Virus record (IMG/VR): IMGVR_UViG_3300021513_000009
Span: 1-41,984 of that record
Source of the DNA: a virus
DNA length: 41,984 nucleotides
Reading direction: 5' to 3' (one strand)
This document shows positions 29,994-37,450 of this stretch, in pieces. The translations under genes were made by a program, and so were the position numbers. Position 1 is the first letter of the stretch; every line of letters begins with the position of its first letter. A model generated the notes under the pieces. That model was not told where the DNA came from and made no database searches. It saw only the letters and a list, made by a program, of their open reading frames with translations.

Positions 29994-30392
29994 TTATCGG
30001 ACCTCATCCAGGCCAGTAATCCACAATCCACGTTCCCGCACAGCATCAGCTCTCAAACTATCTTTCAGATCGGATTCGGTTTCACCCGACGGCAGGACAA
30101 TATCATCGTAATGAATCTCGCCCGCCATCATAACCACACCCAAAACTTCTTTGCCACTTACAAGCTGAATAGCTTCCGGATAAACAAAACCTCTGATTTC
30201 CCCCGTTCCATTGGCCCCGCCGGAGGTCCAAACCACCCACTGTTTAGTAGACGTATTAAAAGCCACAGGCGTCCCAACTTCCAACTTATCCGTTCCAGCA
30301 GCAAAAGTCTTAGGATACTGATGAACGGGTTTAATCCTCGGATAAGGATCATAGGAGCCCTGAGAAAAGAGCTGATTGTCGTCGTATGCCAT
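29994..30392 (-). CDS. Capsid decoration protein-like
   Basis: This 132-residue protein lies directly between the protease/scaffold and the major capsid genes, the standard place for a decoration protein (lambda gpD). It has a beta-rich core (LEVGTPVAFNTSTKQWVVW, GTGEIRGFVYPEAI, GKEVLGVVMMAGEIHYDD) and ends in a short helix. These trimeric proteins stabilise the expanded capsid. No gpD signature is unmistakable, so the call rests on length, composition and position. Confidence 0.75.
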   Translation of the reverse strand: MAYDDNQLFSQGSYDPYPRIKPVHQYPKTFAAGTDKLEVGTPVAFNTSTKQWVVWTSGGANGTGEIRGFVYPEAIQLVSGKEVLGVVMMAGEIHYDDIVLPSGETESDLKDSLRADAVRERGLWITGLDEVR

Positions 30393-30404
30393 TTTTTTAT
30401 CTCC

Positions 30405-31397
30405 TTATTTCTTCTTCTTTTCAATTTCTGCATTCACGGCCTTAGCCATTTTCCGACCAAGTTCCACCAATTCCAAATCGGCCTTGCTTAAAGAGACCAC
30501 CTTATCAGACTTCTTGAGATCCTCATCCTCCGGAGGCTGATTAGAGGCTTTTTGCAACTCCTCCAATTCCTTCTTCAGTTCGGCAGCCTTCTTGTCGGCC
30601 TCTTCTTTTTCCTTCTGAAGACGAGCCAACTTCTCTTCAGGGGTCTCTTTCTCGTCGCTCTTCTCATCCTTCTTCTGCTTCTCCAGCTCTTCAATTTTCT
30701 TCTTGAGAGCTTCCAGTTCTTTCTGCTTCTGCTCTTCAGCTTCCTTCTGAAGCTTTTCAAGAGCGGCCTTCTTCTCGGCCTCCAGGGCTTCCAGACGCTG
30801 GTTCATCTTGCTCAACATTTCTTTGATTTCATCCACGTCTACATCCTCCGTTTTTTGACCTAAAATCTTCTTTACTAAACTAAGAAGGGCATTCTCTTTT
30901 TCAACTTCCGCCACTTCTTCCATTTGCGCTGGTCCAAACATGGAAACTCCGTTCCACTGGCCCTCTCTGTAGAGCTTGCGCAGTTCTTCATCCTCAATTT
31001 TAATGACCATTCCCCAACCGCCGGTTACGTCTACCTTCTTTCCCGAATAGTCTCTGAAGTCTTTGAAACGTTCATCACCCTTATGAATAAGAAAAGATTC
31101 AGCCACAAATGCCTGTTCTTTACTCAACGGCTTTCCACTATGTTGAAGATCAATCTCTCCTCCCCGACGCAGAAAATCATAAGCCATCTCTTTAACTACT
31201 TTCGCATCGGCGAAGTCGCCCTGGGAATCTACGATCCCAGGAGCATAAACCACTGAGAGCAGTTCCCCTTCCTCTTGCATCTTGGTAAGGCTTCGGATCT
31301 CAATACTTCCATCTGCTTTGAAAAGAACAGGAAAGTTATTGGCCCCTTTAGGAACCAAAGAGATAAACTGAATCTTAGCTTTCTTGATCTTTCTCAT
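30405..31397 (-). CDS. XkdF-like prohead serine protease fused to a scaffold region
   Basis: This 330-residue protein has an N-terminal protease of the XkdF type (Peptidase_S78_2): GIVDSQGDFADAKVV (54-68), EIDLQHSGK with His86, and WNGVSMFGPA with Ser152. Residues 175-300 form a long Lys/Glu-rich coiled coil typical of scaffolding proteins, so one gene probably encodes protease and scaffold. Such proteases cut the scaffold and capsid N-termini during maturation. The ATG at 31397 is the plausible start; an upstream in-frame extension to 31559 would code through the leader hairpins at 31437-31485. It is the first gene of the leftward head operon. Confidence 0.85.
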   Translation of the reverse strand: MRKIKKAKIQFISLVPKGANNFPVLFKADGSIEIRSLTKMQEEGELLSVVYAPGIVDSQGDFADAKVVKEMAYDFLRRGGEIDLQHSGKPLSKEQAFVAESFLIHKGDERFKDFRDYSGKKVDVTGGWGMVIKIEDEELRKLYREGQWNGVSMFGPAQMEEVAEVEKENALLSLVKKILGQKTEDVDVDEIKEMLSKMNQRLEALEAEKKAALEKLQKEAEEQKQKELEALKKKIEELEKQKKDEKSDEKETPEEKLARLQKEKEEADKKAAELKKELEELQKASNQPPEDEDLKKSDKVVSLSKADLELVELGRKMAKAVNAEIEKKKK

Positions 31398-31436
31398 ATC
31401 TTCACGCCTCAATAATTTTTCACAAACTTTTTTGGG

Positions 31437-31485
31437 AAAAGTGCGTATCAAAGAGGGTTCGCACTTTGTTCCCCCTTGATACGCA
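31437..31485 (-). promoter_or_regulatory. Leader with two mutually exclusive hairpins
   Basis: On the minus strand TGCGTATCAAGGGGG (31485-31471) pairs with CCTCTTTGATACGCA (31456-31442): 15 pairs, two of them G-U. An alternative hairpin, AAAGTGCG (31467-31460) with CGCACTTT (31445-31438), uses the loop of the first and its 3' arm, so both cannot form together. The G-U pairs only exist in the minus-strand RNA, which points to a leader RNA of the head operon. This looks like an attenuator or translation switch. Confidence 0.65.
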
Positions 31486-31564
31486 AAAGGGCGAAAAAAG
31501 TTAGCGACTATTTTTTGATAGATGTATCTAATTTCCCCAAAATTTTGGCGAAAGGACAAAAATT

Positions 31565-32872
31565 ATGACTAAAGAAGAAAAAGAAATCTCGAAAGCTTCC
31601 GTGCTTGTTCGTGTAGACGCACCGGAGCTGTATCCCACCTTGGGGCGATCCTCGGAAGAATCCTGGACCACCTACATCTTGAAGGCGGCCACGCCCAGGG
31701 ACAGCAATATCCAGCTCCCCCATGGGAGGAAGACTCGCCCCTTCAATCTAGAGGCCACCAACAGCTTCAAGAATTTCAATGCCCACCACGCCAACTGTAT
31801 CGAGACCAAGAAATCCGCCCACGTAGGGCTCGGCATGAAGAACGACAAGATCGAAAGTCGCCTGGATCGCTATTGTGTGATCTCTTGGCAAGAAGTGATC
31901 TCGGCCATTTCCGAAGATTATCATGCCAATGCCAATGGGTATTTGGAAGTGGTGCGGCTGAAAAAGTCTGGCACAATTACCGGACTGCACCATATTCCCG
32001 CCAAAAATGTTTTCGTCAATCTTGAAGACGATAAAATGAATTATCATTACGAAGTCGTGGGAGCGCATGGGGTAACGCACTTTGCTAGGTTCGGTGATTA
32101 TACTCGTTTTAGTCGCACTTACAAACAATATGCTTCAAGTGGCCCTACTTATTCTGAAATTATTCAATTTAAAGAACCTGGAAATCTTAGCCGTTGGTAT
32201 GGAGTGCCTAGCTGGCTCTCTGCTACAGCGGCTATCGAACTGGTCCAATGTATGCATCAATTCTCTTATGATTTCTATTTGAATCGAGGTGTACCTGAGT
32301 TCTTGCTCTTCGCTCTTGGAAAACAGATCGACAAGAAAACTTGGGATACCTTAACGACGGCTTTACAAAATGGGATCGGGCTCGGCAACAGTCACAAAAG
32401 TCTCGCTTTAAATATTCCCGATGAGGCGGTTAAAATTCAGCTAGAAAAGCTTGCAGTAGAGAATTCTGATCGAGGTTTCTCAGATCGAATGACAAATCTG
32501 GCATTGGAAATCGTAACAGCTCACAGAGTTCCACCCGCCCTTGCTAATATCCAAATTCCTGGGAAGCTCGGAGCGGCCAATGAACTTCCGAATGCCATTC
32601 TTTCGTTCCAGACTTTGGTGATCGGTCCGGCCCAGCATTTGTTCCAGACTATTCTTGCCAACACCATCGGAAAGGCGCTTCAGCTTCGGCGGAAAGATTT
32701 TGCCTTCAACACGATTACCGATGAGATGGGAAAGCAATTCAAGAAGACTAAGCCTGCAGATACTCTTGCTCGAATGCGAGAACCTGCGGCGGCGGGCGGA
32801 AGAAATCCTGCGGATGGACTTCTAAATGATAAGGAGAAGCGGACCACGCAAAGAAATCAGACCAATGCGTAA
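31565..32872 (+). CDS. Portal protein (PBSX-type)
   Basis: This 435-residue protein matches the PBSX-type portal. NFNAHHANCIETKKSAHVGLG (about 75-95) is followed by a segment DYHANANGYLEVVR, which in portals forms part of the wing/stem, then HIPAKNVFVN, and a helical body ending in FGKQIDKKTWDT and HRVPPALANIQIPG. It forms the twelve-fold vertex that DNA passes through and where tail and terminase bind. It is on the plus strand, opposite to all other head genes, with AAAGGA at 8 bases before ATG. The C-terminus is polar. Confidence 0.9.
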   Translation: MTKEEKEISKASVLVRVDAPELYPTLGRSSEESWTTYILKAATPRDSNIQLPHGRKTRPFNLEATNSFKNFNAHHANCIETKKSAHVGLGMKNDKIESRLDRYCVISWQEVISAISEDYHANANGYLEVVRLKKSGTITGLHHIPAKNVFVNLEDDKMNYHYEVVGAHGVTHFARFGDYTRFSRTYKQYASSGPTYSEIIQFKEPGNLSRWYGVPSWLSATAAIELVQCMHQFSYDFYLNRGVPEFLLFALGKQIDKKTWDTLTTALQNGIGLGNSHKSLALNIPDEAVKIQLEKLAVENSDRGFSDRMTNLALEIVTAHRVPPALANIQIPGKLGAANELPNAILSFQTLVIGPAQHLFQTILANTIGKALQLRRKDFAFNTITDEMGKQFKKTKPADTLARMREPAAAGGRNPADGLLNDKEKRTTQRNQTNA

Positions 32873-33359
32873 ATACGTTCAAAACTACTTGCGCATCGCG
32901 GCGCGCAAAATTAAATTCTTAGCCCAGCGCGAGGTCCGTAGCCGGACCTTGCGCCGGGCTATGGCAATTGATGAAAGCCAAATTGGAAATGGGGTCATCA
33001 AAGTATACGTGCCGCACTACTGGGCCAGATTTGTCCACGATGGCACGGGACGAGTTCGTGGCGTGTCCATGGTCTGGTTTCCCAATCCCAAAGATGATCC
33101 CCGTCTGCGATGGGGACGACCGATCAAAAGGAGTCAGGTAAAACGGCTACGACTTAGTCGTCGAAAGTTTTACGCTCTAAAAAAGGCAGGAATTTTAGTG
33201 TGGTGTAAAAATCGCCGAGCGATCAAAGGCAATCCCTTTTTCAAAAAGGCCATTCTTAGATCAGGCCCAGCAATCGAGAAACTACTTGGAGATGTTTCAA
33301 AAAATCTTCAAATGGAAATCATTCGAACTTTCGACGGACTCCGCACTAAAGTGTCTTAG
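32865..33359 (+). CDS. HK97 gp10-like neck/minor head protein
   Basis: This 164-residue basic protein has a YVPHYWARFVHDGTGRVRG segment (about 53-71) and ends in a PFFKKAILRSGPAIEKLL region (about 124-141). Both fit HK97 gp10-type neck proteins, where YAxFVExGT and GxxFFxxA motifs recur. It probably helps to join head and tail. It starts with the overlapping ATG (AATGCGTAA) at the end of the portal gene; an alternative ATG at 32826 would overlap more. Its 3' end overlaps the convergent RuvC-like gene by 14 bases. Confidence 0.65.
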   Translation: MRKYVQNYLRIAARKIKFLAQREVRSRTLRRAMAIDESQIGNGVIKVYVPHYWARFVHDGTGRVRGVSMVWFPNPKDDPRLRWGRPIKRSQVKRLRLSRRKFYALKKAGILVWCKNRRAIKGNPFFKKAILRSGPAIEKLLGDVSKNLQMEIIRTFDGLRTKVS

Positions 33360-33894
33360 CGCCCCAAAGAGCCAAACCTATTCCATCCATAACCTGTTTC
33401 CACTCCCCAGGCTTGAAGTGTGCCCCCCGAGACCCCGTAGGGTAAGTATAGCCCTGCGTCCTCTTACAGGGCCATCCTAGGGCCCTACAGGTACGCTCCT
33501 GGTGGATGGGCTTCGGGACGTTGCCCTTCCATTCTCTGGGAGTAGGAATACGAACTAGAGACGGACCAAGAGCGGGTGTCGCTGCTCCAAGAATAGCTCC
33601 AGTAACATGCGCTAGCTTTAAAAGGTCGTTTGGGCGGGCCCGTCCTTTTCCCGTGTAAATTTGTTGACCCTCAATGATTAACAATTCACACTCGTCTACT
33701 AAAGAAATATAGCTCCAAATATATTGATCAAAAAACCACAACAGCTTATCGGCCATAGCAAGAACGGCATCTTTGCCTTTATATTTTTTAGAGACCGAAA
33801 TAATTCCATAATCATAGATATTCTTCGATTCTAAATTATAAAAACCAAACCCACAATCGTGTAGATCCGGATCAATTCCAAAAACATATTTCAT
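33346..33894 (-). CDS. RuvC-like Holliday junction resolvase
   Basis: This 182-residue protein has RNase H-like resolvase motifs: GIDPDLHDCGFGFY (Asp8), LLIIEGQQIY (Glu75) and a final QVMDGIGLALWG (Asp170). This order matches RuvC-type enzymes, which cut four-way junctions and in phages resolve replication and recombination intermediates before packaging. The ATG at 33894 was chosen over a far upstream in-frame start because it begins the conserved MKYVFGIDPD strand. It lies after the polymerase cluster. RuvC-like folds also occur in other nucleases, so the substrate is inferred. Confidence 0.85.
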   Translation of the reverse strand: MKYVFGIDPDLHDCGFGFYNLESKNIYDYGIISVSKKYKGKDAVLAMADKLLWFFDQYIWSYISLVDECELLIIEGQQIYTGKGRARPNDLLKLAHVTGAILGAATPALGPSLVRIPTPREWKGNVPKPIHQERTCRALGWPCKRTQGYTYPTGSRGAHFKPGEWKQVMDGIGLALWGAKTL

Positions 33895-33898
33895 GGTT

Positions 33899-34285
33899 CT
33901 ATTCTTTCTTTTCCTGGCCGGTATTTGGATCAAGTCGATTGTCCCGTCCAATTTTATATTTCGAATAGTGCAATAACATTGCCAAGTTGACGATAGCATG
34001 GGCAAGATGCGGTAGGCCCGACTCGGAATCAAGATCTTCTCCTCGGTGCCATGCCAAAAGATGCCGCATGGCTGAAGCGTAAGGCTGGAGCCAGGGGAGT
34101 CCCTTAGTCCAATTGTGTGATCCGTATTTTTGAGCCCCAAAAGTAAGTACTTTAGCGGCTTCGAGAATAAGAGCTGAGGGAACCAATTCGACTCTAGGTT
34201 TTCCTTCATCATACCGACAAGCCTCATGGGGATTATTAATATCGTGATTATATGGAGATTTAAAACGCGGATCTATTTCTGTCAT
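33899..34285 (-). CDS. dATP/dGTP diphosphohydrolase-domain protein (DUF5664-like)
   Basis: This 128-residue protein follows the phage dGTP/dATP diphosphohydrolase N-terminal (DUF5664) pattern: RYDEGKPRVELVPSALILEA, then VLTFGAQKYGSHNWTKGLPW (about 48-67), RHLLAWHRGEDLDSESGLPH (74-93) and NLAMLLHYSK. The acidic and histidine residues suit metal-dependent nucleotide hydrolysis. In some phages with 2-aminoadenine (Z) genomes this family supplies dGMP, but it also occurs in ordinary phages. The ATG at 34285 follows GGAGG at 8 bases. Confidence 0.82.
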   Translation of the reverse strand: MTEIDPRFKSPYNHDINNPHEACRYDEGKPRVELVPSALILEAAKVLTFGAQKYGSHNWTKGLPWLQPYASAMRHLLAWHRGEDLDSESGLPHLAHAIVNLAMLLHYSKYKIGRDNRLDPNTGQEKKE

Positions 34286-34515
34286 TTTACATGCCTCCAA
34301 GGTTTTCTTAAACTGACCAAAGCCTTTGTTAGATCTAAAGAAGCCCTACGCATTGCTGCACGCTTAGAAGAAACAAAAATATAATGTGCCTGTTTTTGAG
34401 CTTCTTTGATTTCTTTTTTATAGGCTTTTATTTTCTTTAGAAACCTATTTGTCTCATCAATTATTTCTTGTAAATGATTTATCTCTTGCTGAAATTCTTC
34501 ACGAATTGACATCAT
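34282..34515 (-). CDS. Small coiled-coil protein (77 aa)
   Basis: This 77-residue protein is one long charged helix (IREEFQQEINHLQEIIDETNRF...) with a basic C-terminus (RKPWRHVK). Its ATG overlaps the polymerase stop as ATGA, with GGAGG 7 bases upstream, and it overlaps the next gene's start by 4 bases. It probably serves as a small assembly or DNA-interaction factor coupled to the polymerase, but no function is known. Confidence 0.65.
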   Translation of the reverse strand: MMSIREEFQQEINHLQEIIDETNRFLKKIKAYKKEIKEAQKQAHYIFVSSKRAAMRRASLDLTKALVSLRKPWRHVK

Positions 34516-36539
34516 TTTTCTTCCTCCTCTTCCGGTTCCCAAACTTCTAACTTGCCACTCTTAAGTCGAATGGTTTCAGCCCGCTTGTCCCATCGGCGCA
34601 TCAGAGCAGGCTGGGCTTTGACAGGAATTTTTGACATTACCATCTGCATTCCTTCACGCCAAAGTTTAGCGGCCTCGTCCGCTACTTCAGTCATGTATTT
34701 GTTTTCCACAATCTCTAAAATAATTTCATCGTGGATAAACGCCAGAGGCCAAGCTTGATTGTACAGAATAGAATTTTGAGTCCAATCATAGCAAGCTCGC
34801 ACTAACTTGAAAATAGCAATCTTTGCCCCTTCTGCAGTACGAGACTGCAACCCCACGCCATTCGCCGCCGCACAATAGGAAGCTCCCGCTCGAGTCATCC
34901 CCAAAATGGTTTTATACGAAAATTCATCATTGATATCTCCAAGCTGATTAATGTATTGAAAATAATCTTGCATTTCAGGGAAGGTCATAAACCAGAGATC
35001 TTTTAAAGTACGAGCTTCATCTTCTGTTACTACAACACCATAAGTTGCTTTTGCAAACTTCACCATCGTAGCGGCTCCCAGACCGCCAGGATAACCTAGT
35101 CCAACGGGCTTAGCAAATTTTCTCCAATGCTTGTAGAATTTTCGCTCATCCTCATCGTCACTATGCTTCAATGCAACAAAAATTTTATACAATTCTTCAG
35201 AATCTTTATCCGCATATTTCTTTTTGAAATTTTCATCAAGATGAACAGCAAGATGCGCCCCCAAATAAGCGTGTGGATCTTTTCCCTGTTGTAGCAATTC
35301 CGCTAATTTTGAATATCCAAAAAGATCCAACAATGTTTGAGCCAAACTCACTAACTCTATAGCATCGTAATCAATTGAAACCAGAACTTTACCTTCCCGA
35401 GGAAGAAAGAGGTGGCGGGCCCGTGGATCTATTTGTTGAATATTAGTAGACGGATAGAGCTTGCCTCCGTAACTAGAAGTCCGACCGGTCTCCTTCAATA
35501 CATCATATTCTGGGAAGACTTCCGGTGCATCCAATTTTGGAAGTTCAGTAGTAATCAGACGATTCACTTTCTGCCGGTCTTGATATTGTTTTAAGACGGG
35601 AGAAAAGTCGGCCAATTCTCTGAGCATCTGCGCATCAGCAGAAACAGCTCCTTTATCTGTATACCGCAGTTCAACTCCATTGGCTTCCGCCACCTCTTTC
35701 ACAATTTCAATCAATCGCTTTTTATTAATAGAAGCAGGCTTCGGTTTAGTGAATTTATTCGGATTGGTTTTGTAAGGACGCGCAGGCACCGGCGGACGAA
35801 GAACGCCTTCCTCCACAAGCAAGGACAATTTTTCCGGGGCTATTTCTTTCTTAAGTTCTTCAAGGAGTTTTTCTACCCCTTCTTGATCTATTCTAAACCC
35901 TCGATCCGTCAGGTATTTCAAACAAAAATCAGCCGCCGTATGGAAGAATTCAGTTTTCAATGAGCCCGCATTCTGGACCCGTTCTGCTTGATTCTCGTAG
36001 ATATAATAAGTATATTTGGCGTCATTGATTGCATAACGTCGAGCATCTTCCGGATATTGGTCAGCAGAAAGTTCAGAAAGAAGATGATAATTTAATCTCC
36101 AAGTTTCTTCTCCTGATTTCTCTTCATCCAAGTTATCTCCTAGATGGTGTTTTACTAACTCCGCCAAATGATACTTCAGAGGTTTAGTGTCACCGTTGGG
36201 CAATACTATTTCGTCCATCCGCCCTGTAGTAGAAAGATTGAGAAGTTTCTCTCGAATTCTTGTATCGGTGATTCGCCCATCTTCAAGAGCTTGCCAAATC
36301 AAGGGCTCCAAAGCCGGAAAAGTATTTTTCAAGCAATGAAGATCATAACCTACATTATGTCCAACAAGAGTAATTTGATCATTGGCTAACCAAGAACGAA
36401 AAACTTCCTTCATGATCGACGGAGTAGCATCGGTCCAAATATGTTCTTGTCCTTCATAGTAAGCCGTTAGACAAACTACTTTAGGGAACCGAGCTTCCGC
36501 GCCAATCGGAAATGTTTCTGTATCAAAAGCCAAGATCAT
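34512..36539 (-). CDS. DNA polymerase, family A with 3'-5' exonuclease
   Basis: This 675-residue protein has a 3'-5' exonuclease start (MILAFDTETF, Asp6/Glu8; LVGHNVGYDLHCL, Asp106) and family A polymerase motifs. Motif A is LVSIDYDAIELVSLAQ, motif B lies in WRKFAKPVGLGYPGGLGA and motif C is AFIHDEIILEI. Motif B is altered: the usual R-x3-K-x6-YG region reads GLGYPGG, yet aromatic and glycine positions remain. There is no N-terminal 5'-nuclease. It copies the phage genome together with the helicase, nuclease and resolvase genes around it. It overlaps fmdB by 17 bases. Confidence 0.93.
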   Translation of the reverse strand: MILAFDTETFPIGAEARFPKVVCLTAYYEGQEHIWTDATPSIMKEVFRSWLANDQITLVGHNVGYDLHCLKNTFPALEPLIWQALEDGRITDTRIREKLLNLSTTGRMDEIVLPNGDTKPLKYHLAELVKHHLGDNLDEEKSGEETWRLNYHLLSELSADQYPEDARRYAINDAKYTYYIYENQAERVQNAGSLKTEFFHTAADFCLKYLTDRGFRIDQEGVEKLLEELKKEIAPEKLSLLVEEGVLRPPVPARPYKTNPNKFTKPKPASINKKRLIEIVKEVAEANGVELRYTDKGAVSADAQMLRELADFSPVLKQYQDRQKVNRLITTELPKLDAPEVFPEYDVLKETGRTSSYGGKLYPSTNIQQIDPRARHLFLPREGKVLVSIDYDAIELVSLAQTLLDLFGYSKLAELLQQGKDPHAYLGAHLAVHLDENFKKKYADKDSEELYKIFVALKHSDDEDERKFYKHWRKFAKPVGLGYPGGLGAATMVKFAKATYGVVVTEDEARTLKDLWFMTFPEMQDYFQYINQLGDINDEFSYKTILGMTRAGASYCAAANGVGLQSRTAEGAKIAIFKLVRACYDWTQNSILYNQAWPLAFIHDEIILEIVENKYMTEVADEAAKLWREGMQMVMSKIPVKAQPALMRRWDKRAETIRLKSGKLEVWEPEEEEEK

Positions 36540-36756
36540 TATTACGTCCCTTTTGTTTATCTTCTAGTTCGGCTCTGCGCCTCTCAATATCCGGCCAGCC
36601 CTTGCCTTTAAAAATTACTCCTCCTCCAGTGCCAATCAATCGAATCAGAGCTAATTTTCCACAAAAAGGGCATTTGCGTTTCTTTCCTTCTTTCATCATT
36701 TGAAAGATAGAAAATGTTCTGCCACAGGCTTTGCATTTATAATCATATGTAGGCAT
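36523..36756 (-). CDS. FmdB-family zinc-ribbon protein
   Basis: This 77-residue protein begins MPTYDYKCKACGRTFSIFQMM and has CKAC and CPFC knuckles, then the GTGGGVIFKGKGWPD ending that marks the FmdB family. FmdB proteins are proposed regulators, first described in formamidase operons; in phages the zinc ribbon may bind nucleic acid or a polymerase. It directly precedes the polymerase gene with a 17-base overlap and follows the structured RNA at 36773-36855 by only 17 bases. It starts with ATG after AAGGAG. Confidence 0.8.
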   Translation of the reverse strand: MPTYDYKCKACGRTFSIFQMMKEGKKRKCPFCGKLALIRLIGTGGGVIFKGKGWPDIERRRAELEDKQKGRNNDLGF

Positions 36757-36772
36757 CTAGTTCATCTCCTTA

Positions 36773-36855
36773 AATAAAAAACGAGTCCAGGTCTCCGTTG
36801 TGAAACGCCGCCCGCAGGCATCTGGCCGAATCAGATCAACGCAAGACCCAGACTC
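36773..36855 (-). terminator. Structured terminator-like RNA with three-way junction
   Basis: On the minus strand an imperfect long stem (GAGTC, GGTCT and CGTTG blocks at 36855-36837 paired with 36800-36783) encloses two short hairpins, ATCTG-CAGAT (36836-36820) and GCC-TGCG-GGC (36819-36810). The stem ends in GTTTTTTATTT. The reverse direction also has a T-run (TTGTTTTTT), so it could act both ways. It lies just before the fmdB and polymerase genes, so partial termination or a switch is likely. Confidence 0.7.
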
Positions 36856-36867
36856 ATTGTTTTTTAA

Positions 36868-37398
36868 TTACTCCTCACCTCTTACAGCAGCCCGGAGGGA
36901 GTCCAGCTCTTCAGGCAAAAGCGCTCGCTCCAGATTCTCGGGAGAAATCAGCTGAAACACCTCTTCCGGAGAGAGGGCCCGAACATAATTCACGAGCGTG
37001 AACGGCTGACCCGCCTTGGTAGTGATCTGGCGGTTGTTCACCTCAATCACAAGCCCAGCGGCGGGCTGAGTGTCGCTCACCACCATCTCTGCATCTGCCG
37101 CCGAAACGGCATCGGCATCCTCTCCGAACATCGCCCCAATCATCGCCTTGACGTTGCCCAAGAAACTGTCCTTGTCGCTCATGAGCAAGTGCGTAATCTG
37201 CTCCCCCACCCCATGCGGCTCCTCCACAGGATCGAGAGCAATCACCTGGAGAACCACCTTCTCCACGGCAATGAACTCGATTCCCTTCCGGTTCTTGTCG
37301 AGCTTCACCCGCCGAACATACTCATAATAGCGTCCAGCCCGCTCGTAGTTGCCGCCCTTGCTAGCCCGTGCCTTTTCAATTCCATCAAAGATTCCCAT
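36868..37398 (-). CDS. Conserved phage protein, MGIF N-terminus, unknown function
   Basis: This 176-residue protein begins MGIFDGIEKARASKGGNYERAG, then RYYEYVRRVKLDKNRKGIEFIAVEKVVLQVI (about 24-54), a strand-rich part resembling small phage ssDNA-binding-type proteins in general pattern. Later segments are acidic and helical. Its first residues (MGIFDxIxK) also appear at the internal start of the nuclease at 40221, hinting at a shared short motif. It sits between the helicase and the polymerase module, so a replication role is plausible. No family is firmly recognised. Confidence 0.65.
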   Translation of the reverse strand: MGIFDGIEKARASKGGNYERAGRYYEYVRRVKLDKNRKGIEFIAVEKVVLQVIALDPVEEPHGVGEQITHLLMSDKDSFLGNVKAMIGAMFGEDADAVSAADAEMVVSDTQPAAGLVIEVNNRQITTKAGQPFTLVNYVRALSPEEVFQLISPENLERALLPEELDSLRAAVRGEE

Positions 37399-37450
37399 GA
37401 TAGTGCCTTTCTGCCGCCCTGCGGCTCTAATGTATCAACGTCTAATCTAA

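Noticed and set aside
28996-30111. Long plus-strand ORF (371 codons) opposite the capsid gene
   Set aside because: It mirrors the capsid codons, has no convincing ribosome site and a low-complexity, basic composition. The capsid gene on the other strand explains the DNA.
31516-31540. Plus-strand promoter for the portal gene
   Set aside because: TTGATA is present but no acceptable -10 lies at the right distance. The promoter is probably there but I cannot place it.
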